A stretch of 64,000 nucleotides of DNA, taken from NCBI GenBank assembly GCA_963719055.1, contig CAVRAU010000008.1:186001-250000 (forward strand), given 5' to 3'. Source of the stretch: CAXMQZ01 sp963719055 (GTDB lineage: Bacteria > Acidobacteriota > Thermoanaerobaculia > Multivoradales > JAHEKO01). Below the pieces are notes generated by a model, which ran no database searches, was not told the origin of the DNA, and worked only from the letters and a program-made list of their open reading frames with translations. This document shows, in pieces, positions 26,632 to 34,977 of the stretch. How positions within the stretch are numbered: position 1 is the first letter of the stretch; each line of letters begins with the position of its first letter. A program made the position numbers and the translations under genes.

Positions 26632-27963
26632 ATGTCAGCCACACTCACGAAGACCGAGCTTCAACCCGAGATCAGCATGATTCTCGACGCCCTGCCGGAG
26701 CCGGCAATCCTGCTCAACACCGACCGCCGCGTGCTGCTGGCCAACCGCGAATTCAAAAACCACTTCGGCGCCGAAGGCATCGAGAGCCGCCCCCCCTGCT
26801 ACCGCCTGCTCCATGGCCAGACAGAGGTGTGCAATCTCGCCGGCGAGACCTGCCCGCTCGATATCTGCTGGCGAACCGGCGCCGCCGCCCGCAGCCTCCA
26901 CGTCCACTCTTCGACTTCGGGAGCCAGGCACGTCGACGTCACGGTGCGACCCATCACCGACGATGAGGGTCATGTCGACTCCTTCCTGCAGATCCTGACA
27001 CCGGTCGAGATCGCTCACCCCCGACCTTCGAGTCGGGGTCTCATCGGCCGCTCCAGAGCCTTCAACCGCATGCTCGAGCAGATCACGCGCGTGGCCGAGA
27101 TCCCTTCGCCGGTGCTGGTCATCGGAGAAGCCGGCGTCGGCAAGGAGCTCGTGGCGCGGGCCATTCACGACGCCAGCCCGCGGGCCGGGAAACCCTTTGT
27201 GCCCATCGACTGCTCCAGTCTGCGGGAATCGGTTTTCGAACGCGAGGCCTTCGGCCACGCCAGCGGGGCCTATCCTGGTGCCAACCAGAGCGCCGTCGGC
27301 CTGATCAGCGCCGCCGAGAGCGGCACCCTCTTTCTCGACGAGGTGAGCGAGCTGCCAAGGATCCTGCAGGCTCGCTTCCTGCGGTTGATCGAAACCGGGA
27401 GCTACCGCCCCGAGGGCAGTGCCGAGCTCATCGAAAGCGACTTCCGGGTGATCAGCTCGACGGAGAAGGACCTTCAGGCGCTGACCCGCCAGGGAGCCTT
27501 CCGACACGACCTGCTGTTGATCCTCTCCACCGTCGAGGTCCACGTGCCGGCGTTGCGCGAGCGGACCGCGGACATCGCACTCCTCGCCCCGAGCCTGCTC
27601 GAGCGCCTGGAACCGGTCTGCAAGAACCTGAGCATCCATCCCCGGGCCCACCGGATCCTAAAGAGCTACGACTTCCCTGGCAACGTGCGCGAGCTGCAGA
27701 CCATCCTCGAGCACGCCTGCCTACTGGCGGACGGTCGCGAGATCCTGCCGCACCATCTGCCGGGCGAGTGCCTACGGGCCTACGAACGGCGCACCGACAG
27801 GGACGACGGCGAGGGTGGCACCGCCGGCAATCCCGGCATGCCAGGGCTGCCCGAGTGTGTGACCGCGTCGCGTCGCAGGGTGCTCCTAGGCCTCGAGCCC
27901 GTTTCTCCGAGCGTTGATGGCCGTCACCGTGCGGCAGCCTCTCTCTGCCGCCAGAGCTATTGA
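26632..27963 (+). CDS. PAS-AAA+ sigma-54 activator-like protein with degenerate key motifs
   Basis: AGGAGGAACGG precedes ATG and the 443-codon frame is uninterrupted. A PAS domain (about residues 15-125) has the same cysteine pattern as the regulator at 7439: PPCYRLLHGQTEVC, then GETCPLDIC. The AAA+ domain keeps Walker A (GEAGVGKELV), Walker B (LFLDEVSELP) and FPGNVRELQTILE. The sigma-54 loop is GAYPGA instead of GAFTGA, so the essential Thr is Pro. The second arginine-finger position reads FRHDLLLILS where family members have an Arg (e.g. FRSDLYYRI). The C-terminus gives no clear Fis helix-turn-helix, only DGRHRAAASLCRQSY before the stop. These are substitutions, not frame errors. It may have lost activator function or act as a partner or brake of its paralogue. 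Confidence 0.8.
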   Translation: MSATLTKTELQPEISMILDALPEPAILLNTDRRVLLANREFKNHFGAEGIESRPPCYRLLHGQTEVCNLAGETCPLDICWRTGAAARSLHVHSSTSGARHVDVTVRPITDDEGHVDSFLQILTPVEIAHPRPSSRGLIGRSRAFNRMLEQITRVAEIPSPVLVIGEAGVGKELVARAIHDASPRAGKPFVPIDCSSLRESVFEREAFGHASGAYPGANQSAVGLISAAESGTLFLDEVSELPRILQARFLRLIETGSYRPEGSAELIESDFRVISSTEKDLQALTRQGAFRHDLLLILSTVEVHVPALRERTADIALLAPSLLERLEPVCKNLSIHPRAHRILKSYDFPGNVRELQTILEHACLLADGREILPHHLPGECLRAYERRTDRDDGEGGTAGNPGMPGLPECVTASRRRVLLGLEPVSPSVDGRHRAAASLCRQSY

Positions 27964-28017
27964 TCTGCTAGGCTTCGGGCAAGTCGTTCGTTCAGGTTCC
28001 GGGCACGAAGAGGGGCA

Positions 28018-28386
28018 TGATGACAGGCACTCCACAGGGAAGGAGTCGGCACGTCGTACTGGCCTGCTTTCTGCCTATCGTTGGCCATACCGGTCGAGCT
28101 TCATGGACCGGTCGTCGAAGTCGGTGCCCACGACGTCGAGGGTGCCGTCTCGATCGACGCCCGACATGCGGGCCATGAGGCCCACTTCGAGCATTCGGCC
28201 ATCGAGATGCACTCACGCTGTGCTGCTTGCGCCCTGACCCAGGAGTCCGAGGTCCTGGCTCTTCCGAGCCCGAGGTCCGCCAGCATGCACACGCCGCCCA
28301 CCGGGACTCTCATTCCTCGCGACAGTCCCCATCTGGACCCGAGGCTGGATCACCAAGCGGCCAGCCGTGCCCCTCCTCCTCTCTAG
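28018..28386 (+). CDS. small exported His/Cys-rich protein, frameshifted
   Basis: GAGGGGC directly precedes ATGATG. The N-terminus (SRHVVLACFLPIVGHTGRA) is a short signal-like segment. After a frame change near 28090 the sequence reads VEVGAHDVEGAVSIDARHAG, HEAHFEHSAIEMHSRCAACA then a Ser/Pro-rich tail. Eight or so histidines and the CAAC pair within 50 residues suggest metal binding. It stands first in the zinc-type uptake cluster, so a periplasmic zinc-binding or zinc-delivery role is plausible. I know no named family. The 54 bases before it hold no recognisable element. Confidence 0.4.
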
Positions 28387-28497
28387 TCGCCAACGATGAT
28401 GGCCACCGGCCATCGTCAACCCGGACCTCTCGGAGGGGTCCGCGGAATTGCGGATGGAGCCCGCTTCAAGATGATCGCGACGAGAGGAGAGGATCAA

Positions 28498-29767
28498 ATG
28501 CAAACCAGACCCGTGGGCCTTTACGCGTTGGCGCTCACGTTGACCGCCATGGCCTTCGCGCCCCCAGCGGTCGCCGAGGACTCCGACCCGGTAGCCGCCC
28601 TGCGCGCCGAGCTCGACTCCATGCGTGCGCAATACGAAGCCCGCATTGCAGCTCTCGAAGCACGGTTGGCCGAGCTCGAAGCTCGAGGACAGGCCGACGA
28701 GTTGGCGGCGCTGCGGCAGGCAGCCCAGGAGGCCGCTGGCACGAGCTCGAGCACCGCTACCCCGGCGGCAGGCGGCCGAGGTTCCCACCGTTGGCCGTGA
28801 GCGCAATCTCAATCGACTGAACCCCGAGATCTCGGTGACCGGCATCGTGCTGGCCAACAGTGCCGATCCGGGTCGCAACGAGATCCAGGCCCAGGAATTC
28901 GAGCTCGATCTGCAGGCGGCTCTCGATCCGTTCTCCCGCATGCGAGTCACCCTGGCGCTGCGCGAGGAAGGCGTGGAGATCGAAGAAGGCTACCTGCAGC
29001 TACAACTCGCTGCCGGGAGGTCTGGATCTCCTGGCCGGGAAAGTTTCGACAGCGCTTCGGGCTGCTCAACCGTCAGCACCGCCACGCGCTGCCCCAGAGC
29101 GACTACCCCTTGGTCTATCAGGAGTTCTTCGGCGAGGAAGGACTGGCCCAGACCGGGGCCTCTCTCAGCTGGCTACTGCCCAGACTGTGGGCCTCCTCGA
29201 ACGAGATCACTCTGGAGATCACCAACGGCGAAAACGACATCGCCTTTGCCGGTGAGTTCTTCGAAGACTTCTCGTTTCTGGGTCGCTTGACCAACTATTG
29301 GAATCTGAGCCCGGCAGCCTACTTCGAGTGGGGTCTGTCGGGCATCGCCGGCAGAACCGCCACCGATGGCGTCAGCCGGGTCTTTGGCACCGACTTCTCA
29401 TACCGGTGGAGCCCGCCATCGCGGGCAAAATACAGAGGCGTTCTCTGGCGCACCGAGCTCCTCTGGTCGCAAAAGGACAACGAGTCTGGCGAACGGCAAG
29501 ACGCCTGGGGCGGCTATAGCTATTTGGAGGGCCTGGTGGCGCGCAATCTCTTTCTGGGAGCTCGCCTCGACCGAGCAGCCGACCCGCTGGCACCCGACGA
29601 CTATCGGTGGGGAGTGCTGCCCTACATCACATGGTGGCAAAGTGAGTACGTGCGGTTACGGGGCGAATACGGCTACTACCAGAGCGAGCCCACGCGGCGA
29701 AGACGAGAACCGGTTCACCCTCCAGCTGACCTGGGCTGCGGGACCCCACAAACATTCCACCTACTAG
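28498..29767 (+). CDS. coiled-coil outer-membrane porin of the metal-uptake cluster, frameshifted
   Basis: GAGAGGAGAGGATCAA precedes ATG. The signal peptide ends ...MAFAPPAVAEDSD. A coiled coil (about residues 30-75, VAALRAELDSMRAQYEARIA) is followed by a beta-barrel: LNPEISVTGIVLANS, FELDLQAALDPFSRMRVTLA, LDLLAGKFRQRFGLLNRQHR, ASLSWLLPRLWASS, YRGVLWRTELLWSQ and EYVRLRGEYGYYQSE, ending LQLTWAAGPHKHSTY. The coiled coil plus a barrel that opens by mentioning a GKFRQRFG-like strand resembles phosphate- or zinc-repressed porins. A role in letting metal cross the outer membrane is inferred from the neighbours. Frame changes lie near 28780, 29030 and 29690. Confidence 0.65.
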
Positions 29768-29780
29768 GAGACCTGCAACC

Positions 29781-30812
29781 ATGATGCGCAAGATCGTCGG
29801 CTTGACCCTGTGGTGCGCTGCGTGCCTGGCACCGTTGCCGGCCGCAGCCACGATCAAGGTCGTGACCACCCTGTCCTCCTACGCCTCCATCGCCAAGTGG
29901 GTGGGTGGCGACCGTGTGGAGACACACTCGATCTCGCGTGGTGACGAGGACGCCCATTTCGTCAAGCCGAAGCCCTCCTTCGCTCTGCTGCTCAAGGACG
30001 CCGACCTGTTTGTCACCACGGGTCTCGATCTCGAGCTCTGGGCACCGACCCTGGTCGACAAGTCGGGAAATCGTCGAATCCGCGACGGTCAACCGGGCTT
30101 CGTCAGCGCCAGCCAGGGAGTACCGCTTCTCGATGTGCCCGTCGTCGCTGAACCGCTCGGCCGGCGACGTGCACATCTATGGCAACCCCCACATCTTCAC
30201 CAGCCCGCTCAACGGCAAGATCATCGCCGCCAATATCGCGGCGGGTCTCGAGCGCGTGGATCCGACCGGGGCCGAGGACTACCGAAACAACCTGGCCATC
30301 TTCAAGACCGAGATCGACGAGCGAGTGTTCGGCAAGTCGCTGGTCCATATTCTGGGCGGCGAAGTGCTGGATGACCTGGCCCGGCAGAACCGACTGCTCG
30401 AGTTTCTCGAGTCTCAGACTTTCGAGGGTCGAGCCACTCATCGATCAGCTGGGTGGCTGGCTCGGCGAGAGCCTGGATTTGCGCGACCAGCAAGATCATC
30501 GCGTACCACAAGAACTGGGTCTATCTGACGGAGCTGCTGGGCCTCCGGGTCATCGACTATGTCGAGCCCAAGCCGGGGATTCCACCTTCGGCCCGACATG
30601 TCCATGATCTGGTGGAGGAGATCGGTGACTCCCAGATCGAGGTCCTGCTGGCGGCCAACTACTTCAGCCGTCAAAAGGTCGAGGTCATCGCCGAGAGAAC
30701 CGGTATCGAAGCGATCCGGGTCCCCATGGGCCCCGGGGTCGAGGGCATCGACGACTACTTTCAACTCGTGGACCTGTGGATCGAATCCCTGGTGCAGGCC
30801 TTTGCAGAGTGA
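29781..30812 (+). CDS. znuA: ABC transporter metal-binding protein, ZnuA-like, frameshifted
   Basis: AGGAGACCTGCAACC precedes ATG. The signal peptide is LTLWCAACLAPLPAAA. Family signs are IKVVTTLSSYASIAKWVGGD, a His in DEDAHFVKPKPS, KDADLFVTTGLDLELWAP, a second His in GNPHIFTSPLN, SKIIAYHKNWVYLTELLGL (third ligand) and EVLLAANYFSRQKVEVIAERTG near the end. This is the cluster A-I solute-binding fold for Zn or Mn. There is no His-rich loop of the ZnuA type, so Zn versus Mn is not decided. Frame changes lie near 30140, 30430 and 30490. It is 15 bp upstream of the permease gene. Confidence 0.8.
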
Positions 30813-30827
30813 CATCGGGAGATAGGT

Positions 30828-31673
30828 ATGGAGATCCTCGGTTTTCTAGCGGCACCCTTTGCAGCATGTGTCATTCTCGTCAGCATCCTGGGCTACCTGG
30901 GTCTCCATGTGTTGCTGCGCGAGGTGATCTTCGTCGATCTGGCACTGGCCCAGATCGTCGCCATGGGAGCCGTGATCGCTTTCTACTTCGGCTACGAGCA
31001 TGGCACACCCGAGTCGTTCGCGATCTCTCTGGGCGCGGCGGTTCTGGGGGCGGCGGTCTTCAGTTGGACTCGTATGCGCCAGGCCCGTGTACCCCAGGAA
31101 GCGATCATCGGCATCAGCTATGTCGTGGCATCGGCGGCCACGATCCTGGTCGCCGATCGCGCTCCCGAGGGCGCCGAGCACATCAAGGAACTGCTGGCTG
31201 GCACCATCATCTGGGTCACCTGGCCCACGGTGTTCAAGGTCCTCAGAGTCTGTGCCGCGGTCGGTGTGGTCTACTTCCTTCTGCGACGCAAGTTCCACCT
31301 GATCTCCGAGGATCCGGAGCGCGCTTTCGAGAACGGCTTGCGGGTGCGCTGGTGGGATTTCCTCTTCTACGTGCTGTTCGGCCTGGTGATCACGGTCTCG
31401 GTGGAGATCGCCGGAGTCCTGATGGTGTTTGCCTACCTCGTGGCGCCGGCCATCATCGCCCTGGCCATCAGCGACCGATGGAGCGTCCGCATCGGTCTGG
31501 CTTGGATCACCGGCTTGCTGGCCAGCGGCCTCGGGTTGCTGGCATCCTATCGGTGGGATCTGCCCAGTGGGCCCGCGATTGTCTGCGCTCTCGGCCTGTT
31601 TCTAGTGGTCTATGCTGGCTGGCGACTGCTCCGCAGATCTCACTCGTCCTCGACCACGACGGCTGTGCCGTAG
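30828..31673 (+). CDS. znuB: ABC transporter metal permease, ZnuB/MntB-like
   Basis: 281 residues, an intact frame, with GGGAGATAGGT before ATG. It has eight or nine membrane segments, starting LGFLAAPFAACVILVSILGY. Family signs are GYLGLHVLLREVIFVDLALAQIVAMGA, GISYVVASAATILVADRAPEG, and the cytoplasmic loop for the ATPase. It is the inner-membrane channel for the ZnuA-like protein. No ATPase gene follows: the next gene is convergent and overlaps its 3' end by 34 bp. The matching ATPase must be encoded elsewhere. Confidence 0.85.
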   Translation: MEILGFLAAPFAACVILVSILGYLGLHVLLREVIFVDLALAQIVAMGAVIAFYFGYEHGTPESFAISLGAAVLGAAVFSWTRMRQARVPQEAIIGISYVVASAATILVADRAPEGAEHIKELLAGTIIWVTWPTVFKVLRVCAAVGVVYFLLRRKFHLISEDPERAFENGLRVRWWDFLFYVLFGLVITVSVEIAGVLMVFAYLVAPAIIALAISDRWSVRIGLAWITGLLASGLGLLASYRWDLPSGPAIVCALGLFLVVYAGWRLLRRSHSSSTTTAVP

Positions 31674-31960
31674 GCCAGCAGCTCGGCAGCGCCGCTCATG
31701 ACTTCGGAGGTCGTAAACCGCACCTCCACGACCGCGTTGGCACCCAGGCTGCTCGCTTCCTCCACCATCCGATCCAGCGCCTGCTCCCGGGCCTCGGCCA
31801 GCAGCTTGGTGTACTCGCTGATCTCACCGCCGACGATATTGCGTAGACCCGCCACGATGTCGCGCCCCACATGTCGGGCTCGGATGGTGTTGCCGCGGGC
31901 GATACCCAGAGTCCGTACGATCCGTTTGCCGTTGATACTGCCCGTGGTGGTGACGATCAT
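31640..31960 (-). CDS. YbjQ family (UPF0145) protein
   Basis: 106 residues with GGGAGG before ATG. It reads MIVTTTGSINGKRIVRTLG, GNTIRARHVGRDIVAGLRNI, VGGEISEYTKLLAEAREQAL and ANAVVEVRFTTSEVMSGAAE, the full YbjQ pattern. These small proteins form pentameric rings and are annotated as putative heavy-metal-binding. The role is unproven. The stop of the anti-sigma gene overlaps its ATG, so it is translationally coupled to the ECF pair. Confidence 0.85.
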   Translation of the reverse strand: MIVTTTGSINGKRIVRTLGIARGNTIRARHVGRDIVAGLRNIVGGEISEYTKLLAEAREQALDRMVEEASSLGANAVVEVRFTTSEVMSGAAELLAYGTAVVVEDE

Positions 31961-32403
31961 TTCTGTACCCTCCCATAGCGGTCGCTCTTCAGCGCCTTCA
32001 GTCGGTCCATCAGGACGGAGAAGAACAGAAGTAGACCCCCACCGACCAGAGCGGCGATCAGCGCCTTTTCGTACCAGGCAGCCGATCCTAGAATGAATCC
32101 CTGGACAGCCAAGACTACGGCTCCGAGCATCCACGCCAGCACCAGGACCCAGCCCAGTCTGCGGATCCAGAGACTGCCAGGACTTCGTGGCGCTTCTCGC
32201 CATTCATCATCAGAGGGAACGGGAAATGGGGTCGTCATGGCTGCCTCCCTGATCTGCTGTAGGTCTTCCACCAGACGCCCGACAGGACGGGCACTTCTTC
32301 CAGGTGCACTTGGACTCTTCTGGTTGTCGGCCTGGGTCAACTCAGCGTCGACATAGCCGGAGAGCATCGATTCGTCGAACGTCGGTTGGCAGAGCTGATT
32401 CAT
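31957..32403 (-). CDS. anti-sigma factor, zinc-binding (ZAS) type
   Basis: AGGAGTGACCG precedes ATG. The N-terminus FDESMLSGYVDAELTQADNQ is typical of ZAS anti-sigma factors, but the frame as given lacks the H-x3-C-x2-C motif. Removing three single bases (an A near 32316, a G near 32294, a G near 32278) restores VQVHLEECPSCRRLVEDLQQ exactly in frame. I take these as sequence errors. A membrane region follows (LGWVLVLAWMLGAVVLAVQG, ALIAALVGGGLLLFFSVLM), so it holds the sigma factor at the inner membrane. It is encoded 10 bp after the sigma gene. Confidence 0.75.
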   Translation of the reverse strand: MNQLCQPTFDESMLSGYVDAELTQADNQKSPSAPGRSARPVGRLVEDLQQIREAAMTTPFPVPSDDEWREAPRSPGSLWIRRLGWVLVLAWMLGAVVLAVQGFILGSAAWYEKALIAALVGGGLLLFFSVLMDRLKALKSDRYGRVQK

Positions 32404-32412
32404 CGGTCACTC

Positions 32413-33031
32413 CTAGGGTCGATGCCTTGGTCCAGGATCTCCCGGCTCGCGCGAGCTCTCGAGACAGTCACGCAGGCTGCGGCGAGCCGCGTGCAGACGC
32501 GACATCACGGTGCCCTTGGGAATCCCCAGAACCGAGGCGATATCGGCATAGGCCAGATCTTGATATTCCCTGAGGATCAGGATCTCCCGGTGTTTCGGCG
32601 ACAGCGAGCCCAGCGCCAGCCAGATTCTCCGCTGCAGCTGTCGCCGCTGGGTCCGCTCCTCGGGCCCGGGACGGCCAGAGACCGGCTCGAACCCCGTGTC
32701 CTCGAGATAGCTGTCGAGTGAGTCGACACGGCGGCGGACGACGTTGGCGCTGCAGATCCCGTACCCGATTGTGCACAATCCGAAAGAGCCAGGGCAGCAC
32801 CGGTCGTTCGGGCTGAAACCGATCCAAGCTGGTGAAGAACCGAAGCATGGCGTCCTGCGCCACGTCCTTGGCCTCCTCGGGACGACCCAGAAGCTGCATG
32901 GCCAGACGAAAAGCCGGCAATCTGTAACGCACTGCCAGAAGTTCTCGGGCATCCAGATCGCCCCGCTGGGCGAGGACAACGACCTCGCTCTCGGGAAGGG
33001 CGTCCAGATCGATTCGGGCTGCCGCTGCCAT
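32413..33031 (-). CDS. ECF (RpoE-like) sigma factor, frameshifted
   Basis: Region 2 shows LAQRGDLDARELLAVRYRLP, RPEEAKDVAQDAMLRFF and PERPVLPWLFRIVHNRVRDL. Region 4 shows RIWLALGSLSPKHREILILR, YQDLAYADIASVLGIPKGTV and MSRLHAARRSLRDCL. There is one frame change near 32740, between the two regions. ATG 33031 is chosen; GTG 33037 is equally possible and neither has a strong ribosome site. It pairs with the following anti-sigma factor. Its target promoter is probably its own, but I could not pick out a convincing -35/-10 pair in the 104 bases upstream. Confidence 0.85.
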
Positions 33032-33134
33032 ACTCACGTCTGACTATACGCTGTCGGCAGGGGAATATTCGACAGACCCATCGCGGATATAATGACCTGC
33101 GCAGGTGTGGCGGGAAGGCCACCTGGAGACCCCT

Positions 33135-34217
33135 GTGAACAAGCTGCCCGAGGACACCAAGACGGGCCTGGAGCCCATAGCCAAGCGCGTCGACATCGAA
33201 CGCAAGATAGACCTTCAATTCTCCAACTTCGAGGGCATGGTCACCGGTGTGTCCTCCAATCTGTCGACCAGCGGCATGTTCATTCAGTCCAACAAGCCGG
33301 AGGATGCGGGTACCGAATTCGCGTTTGCCCTGCGCATCGAAGAGTGGAGTCCCATTCAAGGGACGGCCAGGGTCATCTGGATTCGACCTCACTCCGAGAG
33401 CCCAGAGCGCCCCGCCGGCATGGGAGTGCAGTTCGTCGATCTGGATGCGCAGAGCCGCCGAATGATTCGTTGGCTGGTGGACAAGCATCTGCAAGAGGGC
33501 GGCAAAGTTTTCGACCTCGACACGGTACCGGCCGGCGCCTCCAAGTACGGAGGACGAACCGCCAAACGCAAGCACAAGTCGGGAAGACGCACGCGGCGCC
33601 CCAGATCAAGGCTCGCCCTTGGGAACAAGTGGCTTCTATTCCTTCTGAGCCTGGCGATTTTGGCCGCCATCGCCGTGGGTACCTACCTGCAGTGGTTCGC
33701 CGATCGGCCTGGATTGGGCCGCCTGAAGCCGCCCGACTCGCTGGCGCCGGCGGGATCGGACTCGATCTCGGGCGCCCAGACCACAGATCAGGATGCCGAG
33801 CAGGCCCAGGCCGAGATCGACAGGGTCTCTGGGGTAACGATCGATGAAGTCGCCGGTTTCATCCGCTCCTGGGCCAACGCCTGGGAGGCCCGCGATGCTG
33901 CGGGCGTACTGGCTCACTATTCGGCTGACTTCGATGCTGCAGCCTTCGGAGGTCGGCAGCAGTGGGAGTCCGATATGCGGCAGCTGATCGATAGATCCGA
34001 GCACATTCGGGTCGCCATCTCGGCTCTGGACGTCACCTTTCCCACTGCCAATAAAGCTCGAGCGGCCTTCTTCAGATCGTTCCGTTCGAACGCCAAAGAC
34101 GAGTCGGTACGCATGCTGATGGAGCTCGAGCCCACTGACAGCGGTTGGAAGATCCGGCGAGAGCAAACCCTCGACGAATCTTCTCAACCGGCGACAGTCC
34201 CGCCGATGAGCCGCTGA
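33135..34217 (+). CDS. PilZ-like domain, membrane segment and NTF2-like domain fusion
   Basis: GTG 33135 is preferred because GGAG lies 6 bp before it; the frame is open to 33105. Residues about 15-125 are a TIGR02266-type PilZ domain: VDIERKIDLQFSNFEGMVTG, SSNLSTSGMFIQSNKPEDAG, GTARVIWIRP and RPAGMGVQFVDLDAQS. A basic linker (AKRKHKSGRRTRRPRSRL) precedes one membrane segment (LLFLLSLAILAAIAVGTYL). The C-terminal 120 residues (DEVAGFIRSWANAWEARDAA, GVLAHYSADFD, WKIRREQTL) form an NTF2/SnoaL-like domain outside the membrane. The RxxxR motif for cyclic-di-GMP is not evident. A cytoplasm-to-periplasm signalling role is inferred only. Confidence 0.75.
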   Translation: MNKLPEDTKTGLEPIAKRVDIERKIDLQFSNFEGMVTGVSSNLSTSGMFIQSNKPEDAGTEFAFALRIEEWSPIQGTARVIWIRPHSESPERPAGMGVQFVDLDAQSRRMIRWLVDKHLQEGGKVFDLDTVPAGASKYGGRTAKRKHKSGRRTRRPRSRLALGNKWLLFLLSLAILAAIAVGTYLQWFADRPGLGRLKPPDSLAPAGSDSISGAQTTDQDAEQAQAEIDRVSGVTIDEVAGFIRSWANAWEARDAAGVLAHYSADFDAAAFGGRQQWESDMRQLIDRSEHIRVAISALDVTFPTANKARAAFFRSFRSNAKDESVRMLMELEPTDSGWKIRREQTLDESSQPATVPPMSR

Positions 34218-34963
34218 CCATAGAGCCGGATGGTGTTGTCCGTCACCGTCGCGGCGACTTCGGGATGAGGCAGTGACTTGATCTCTGCGATGGCCTGCAC
34301 CGAGAGCTTGGCGTTGGCAGGCTCGTTGCGAGCCGCTGCATCGGGGCCCAGAACCGGGCTATCCGTCTCCACCAGCAGGCTGGTCAACGGCAGCTGGCGG
34401 ATCAGTTTCTGCTTTTGCGCCGACCGGACAATGGATGGTGGTACGGAAAAGAAGTACCCTGCCTCGACGGCCGGCAGTGCCTTGGCGGCCCGACCGTCGA
34501 AAGCATGCAACTGGACCCTCGAGGCCCCACGCTCCAGTAACATCTCGATGGTCTGCCGGCCCGCAGCACGCGAGTGGATGTTGAGGGGTAGATCGACCTC
34601 CTGGGCCAGATCGATGAAGAGACCGAAGATCTGTTTTTGGACCTCGCGGTCGGCGTCCTCCTGAACCTTCCAAAAATCCAGACCGACTTCTCCTATGGCT
34701 GCCAGCTGCCCCTGGTGGCGATGGATCCATGCCGCGATCTTCTCGGCCTGCTCGAGATCCAAAATGGTCGGGAAGAGGCCGGCTGCCGGCTGCACCATGC
34801 CCGGATACAGCGCCGCCAGCTCCAGGTTTCGTTCGGCTTCGGCCAAGGTCTCCGCCACCGCGACCACCGTCCCGATACCCGCTTGACGGGCACGCTCCAG
34901 GACTTCGGTCCGATCACCATCGAAGACGGCATCGCACAGGTGAGCGTGGGTGTCGATGAGCAT
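34184..34963 (-). CDS. TatD-family metal-dependent hydrolase
   Basis: 259 residues, intact. Metal ligands are seen in MLIDTHAHLCDAVFDGDR (HxH), AAIGEVGLDFW (Glu), PLNIHSRAAG (His), VQLHAFDG (His) and LLVETDSPVLGP (Asp). This is the TatD DNase/amidohydrolase-like fold with two metals. Family members act as 3'-exonucleases or D-tyrosyl-like hydrolases; the substrate is not predictable. It overlaps the convergent PilZ fusion by 34 bp and lies 14 bp upstream of fdhD. Confidence 0.9.
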   Translation of the reverse strand: MLIDTHAHLCDAVFDGDRTEVLERARQAGIGTVVAVAETLAEAERNLELAALYPGMVQPAAGLFPTILDLEQAEKIAAWIHRHQGQLAAIGEVGLDFWKVQEDADREVQKQIFGLFIDLAQEVDLPLNIHSRAAGRQTIEMLLERGASRVQLHAFDGRAAKALPAVEAGYFFSVPPSIVRSAQKQKLIRQLPLTSLLVETDSPVLGPDAAARNEPANAKLSVQAIAEIKSLPHPEVAATVTDNTIRLYGQRLIGGTVAG

Positions 34964-34977
34964 GGAGGCCGGTGCCT

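Noticed and set aside
28389..28420. GATGGCC/GGCCATC inverted repeat as a terminator
   Set aside because: The stem is short and no T run follows on either strand.
28460..28480. A -24/-12 promoter before the porin gene (GG...AATTGCGG)
   Set aside because: The GG and GC elements are one base too far apart, which normally abolishes sigma-54 promoters, and the -24 box is poor.
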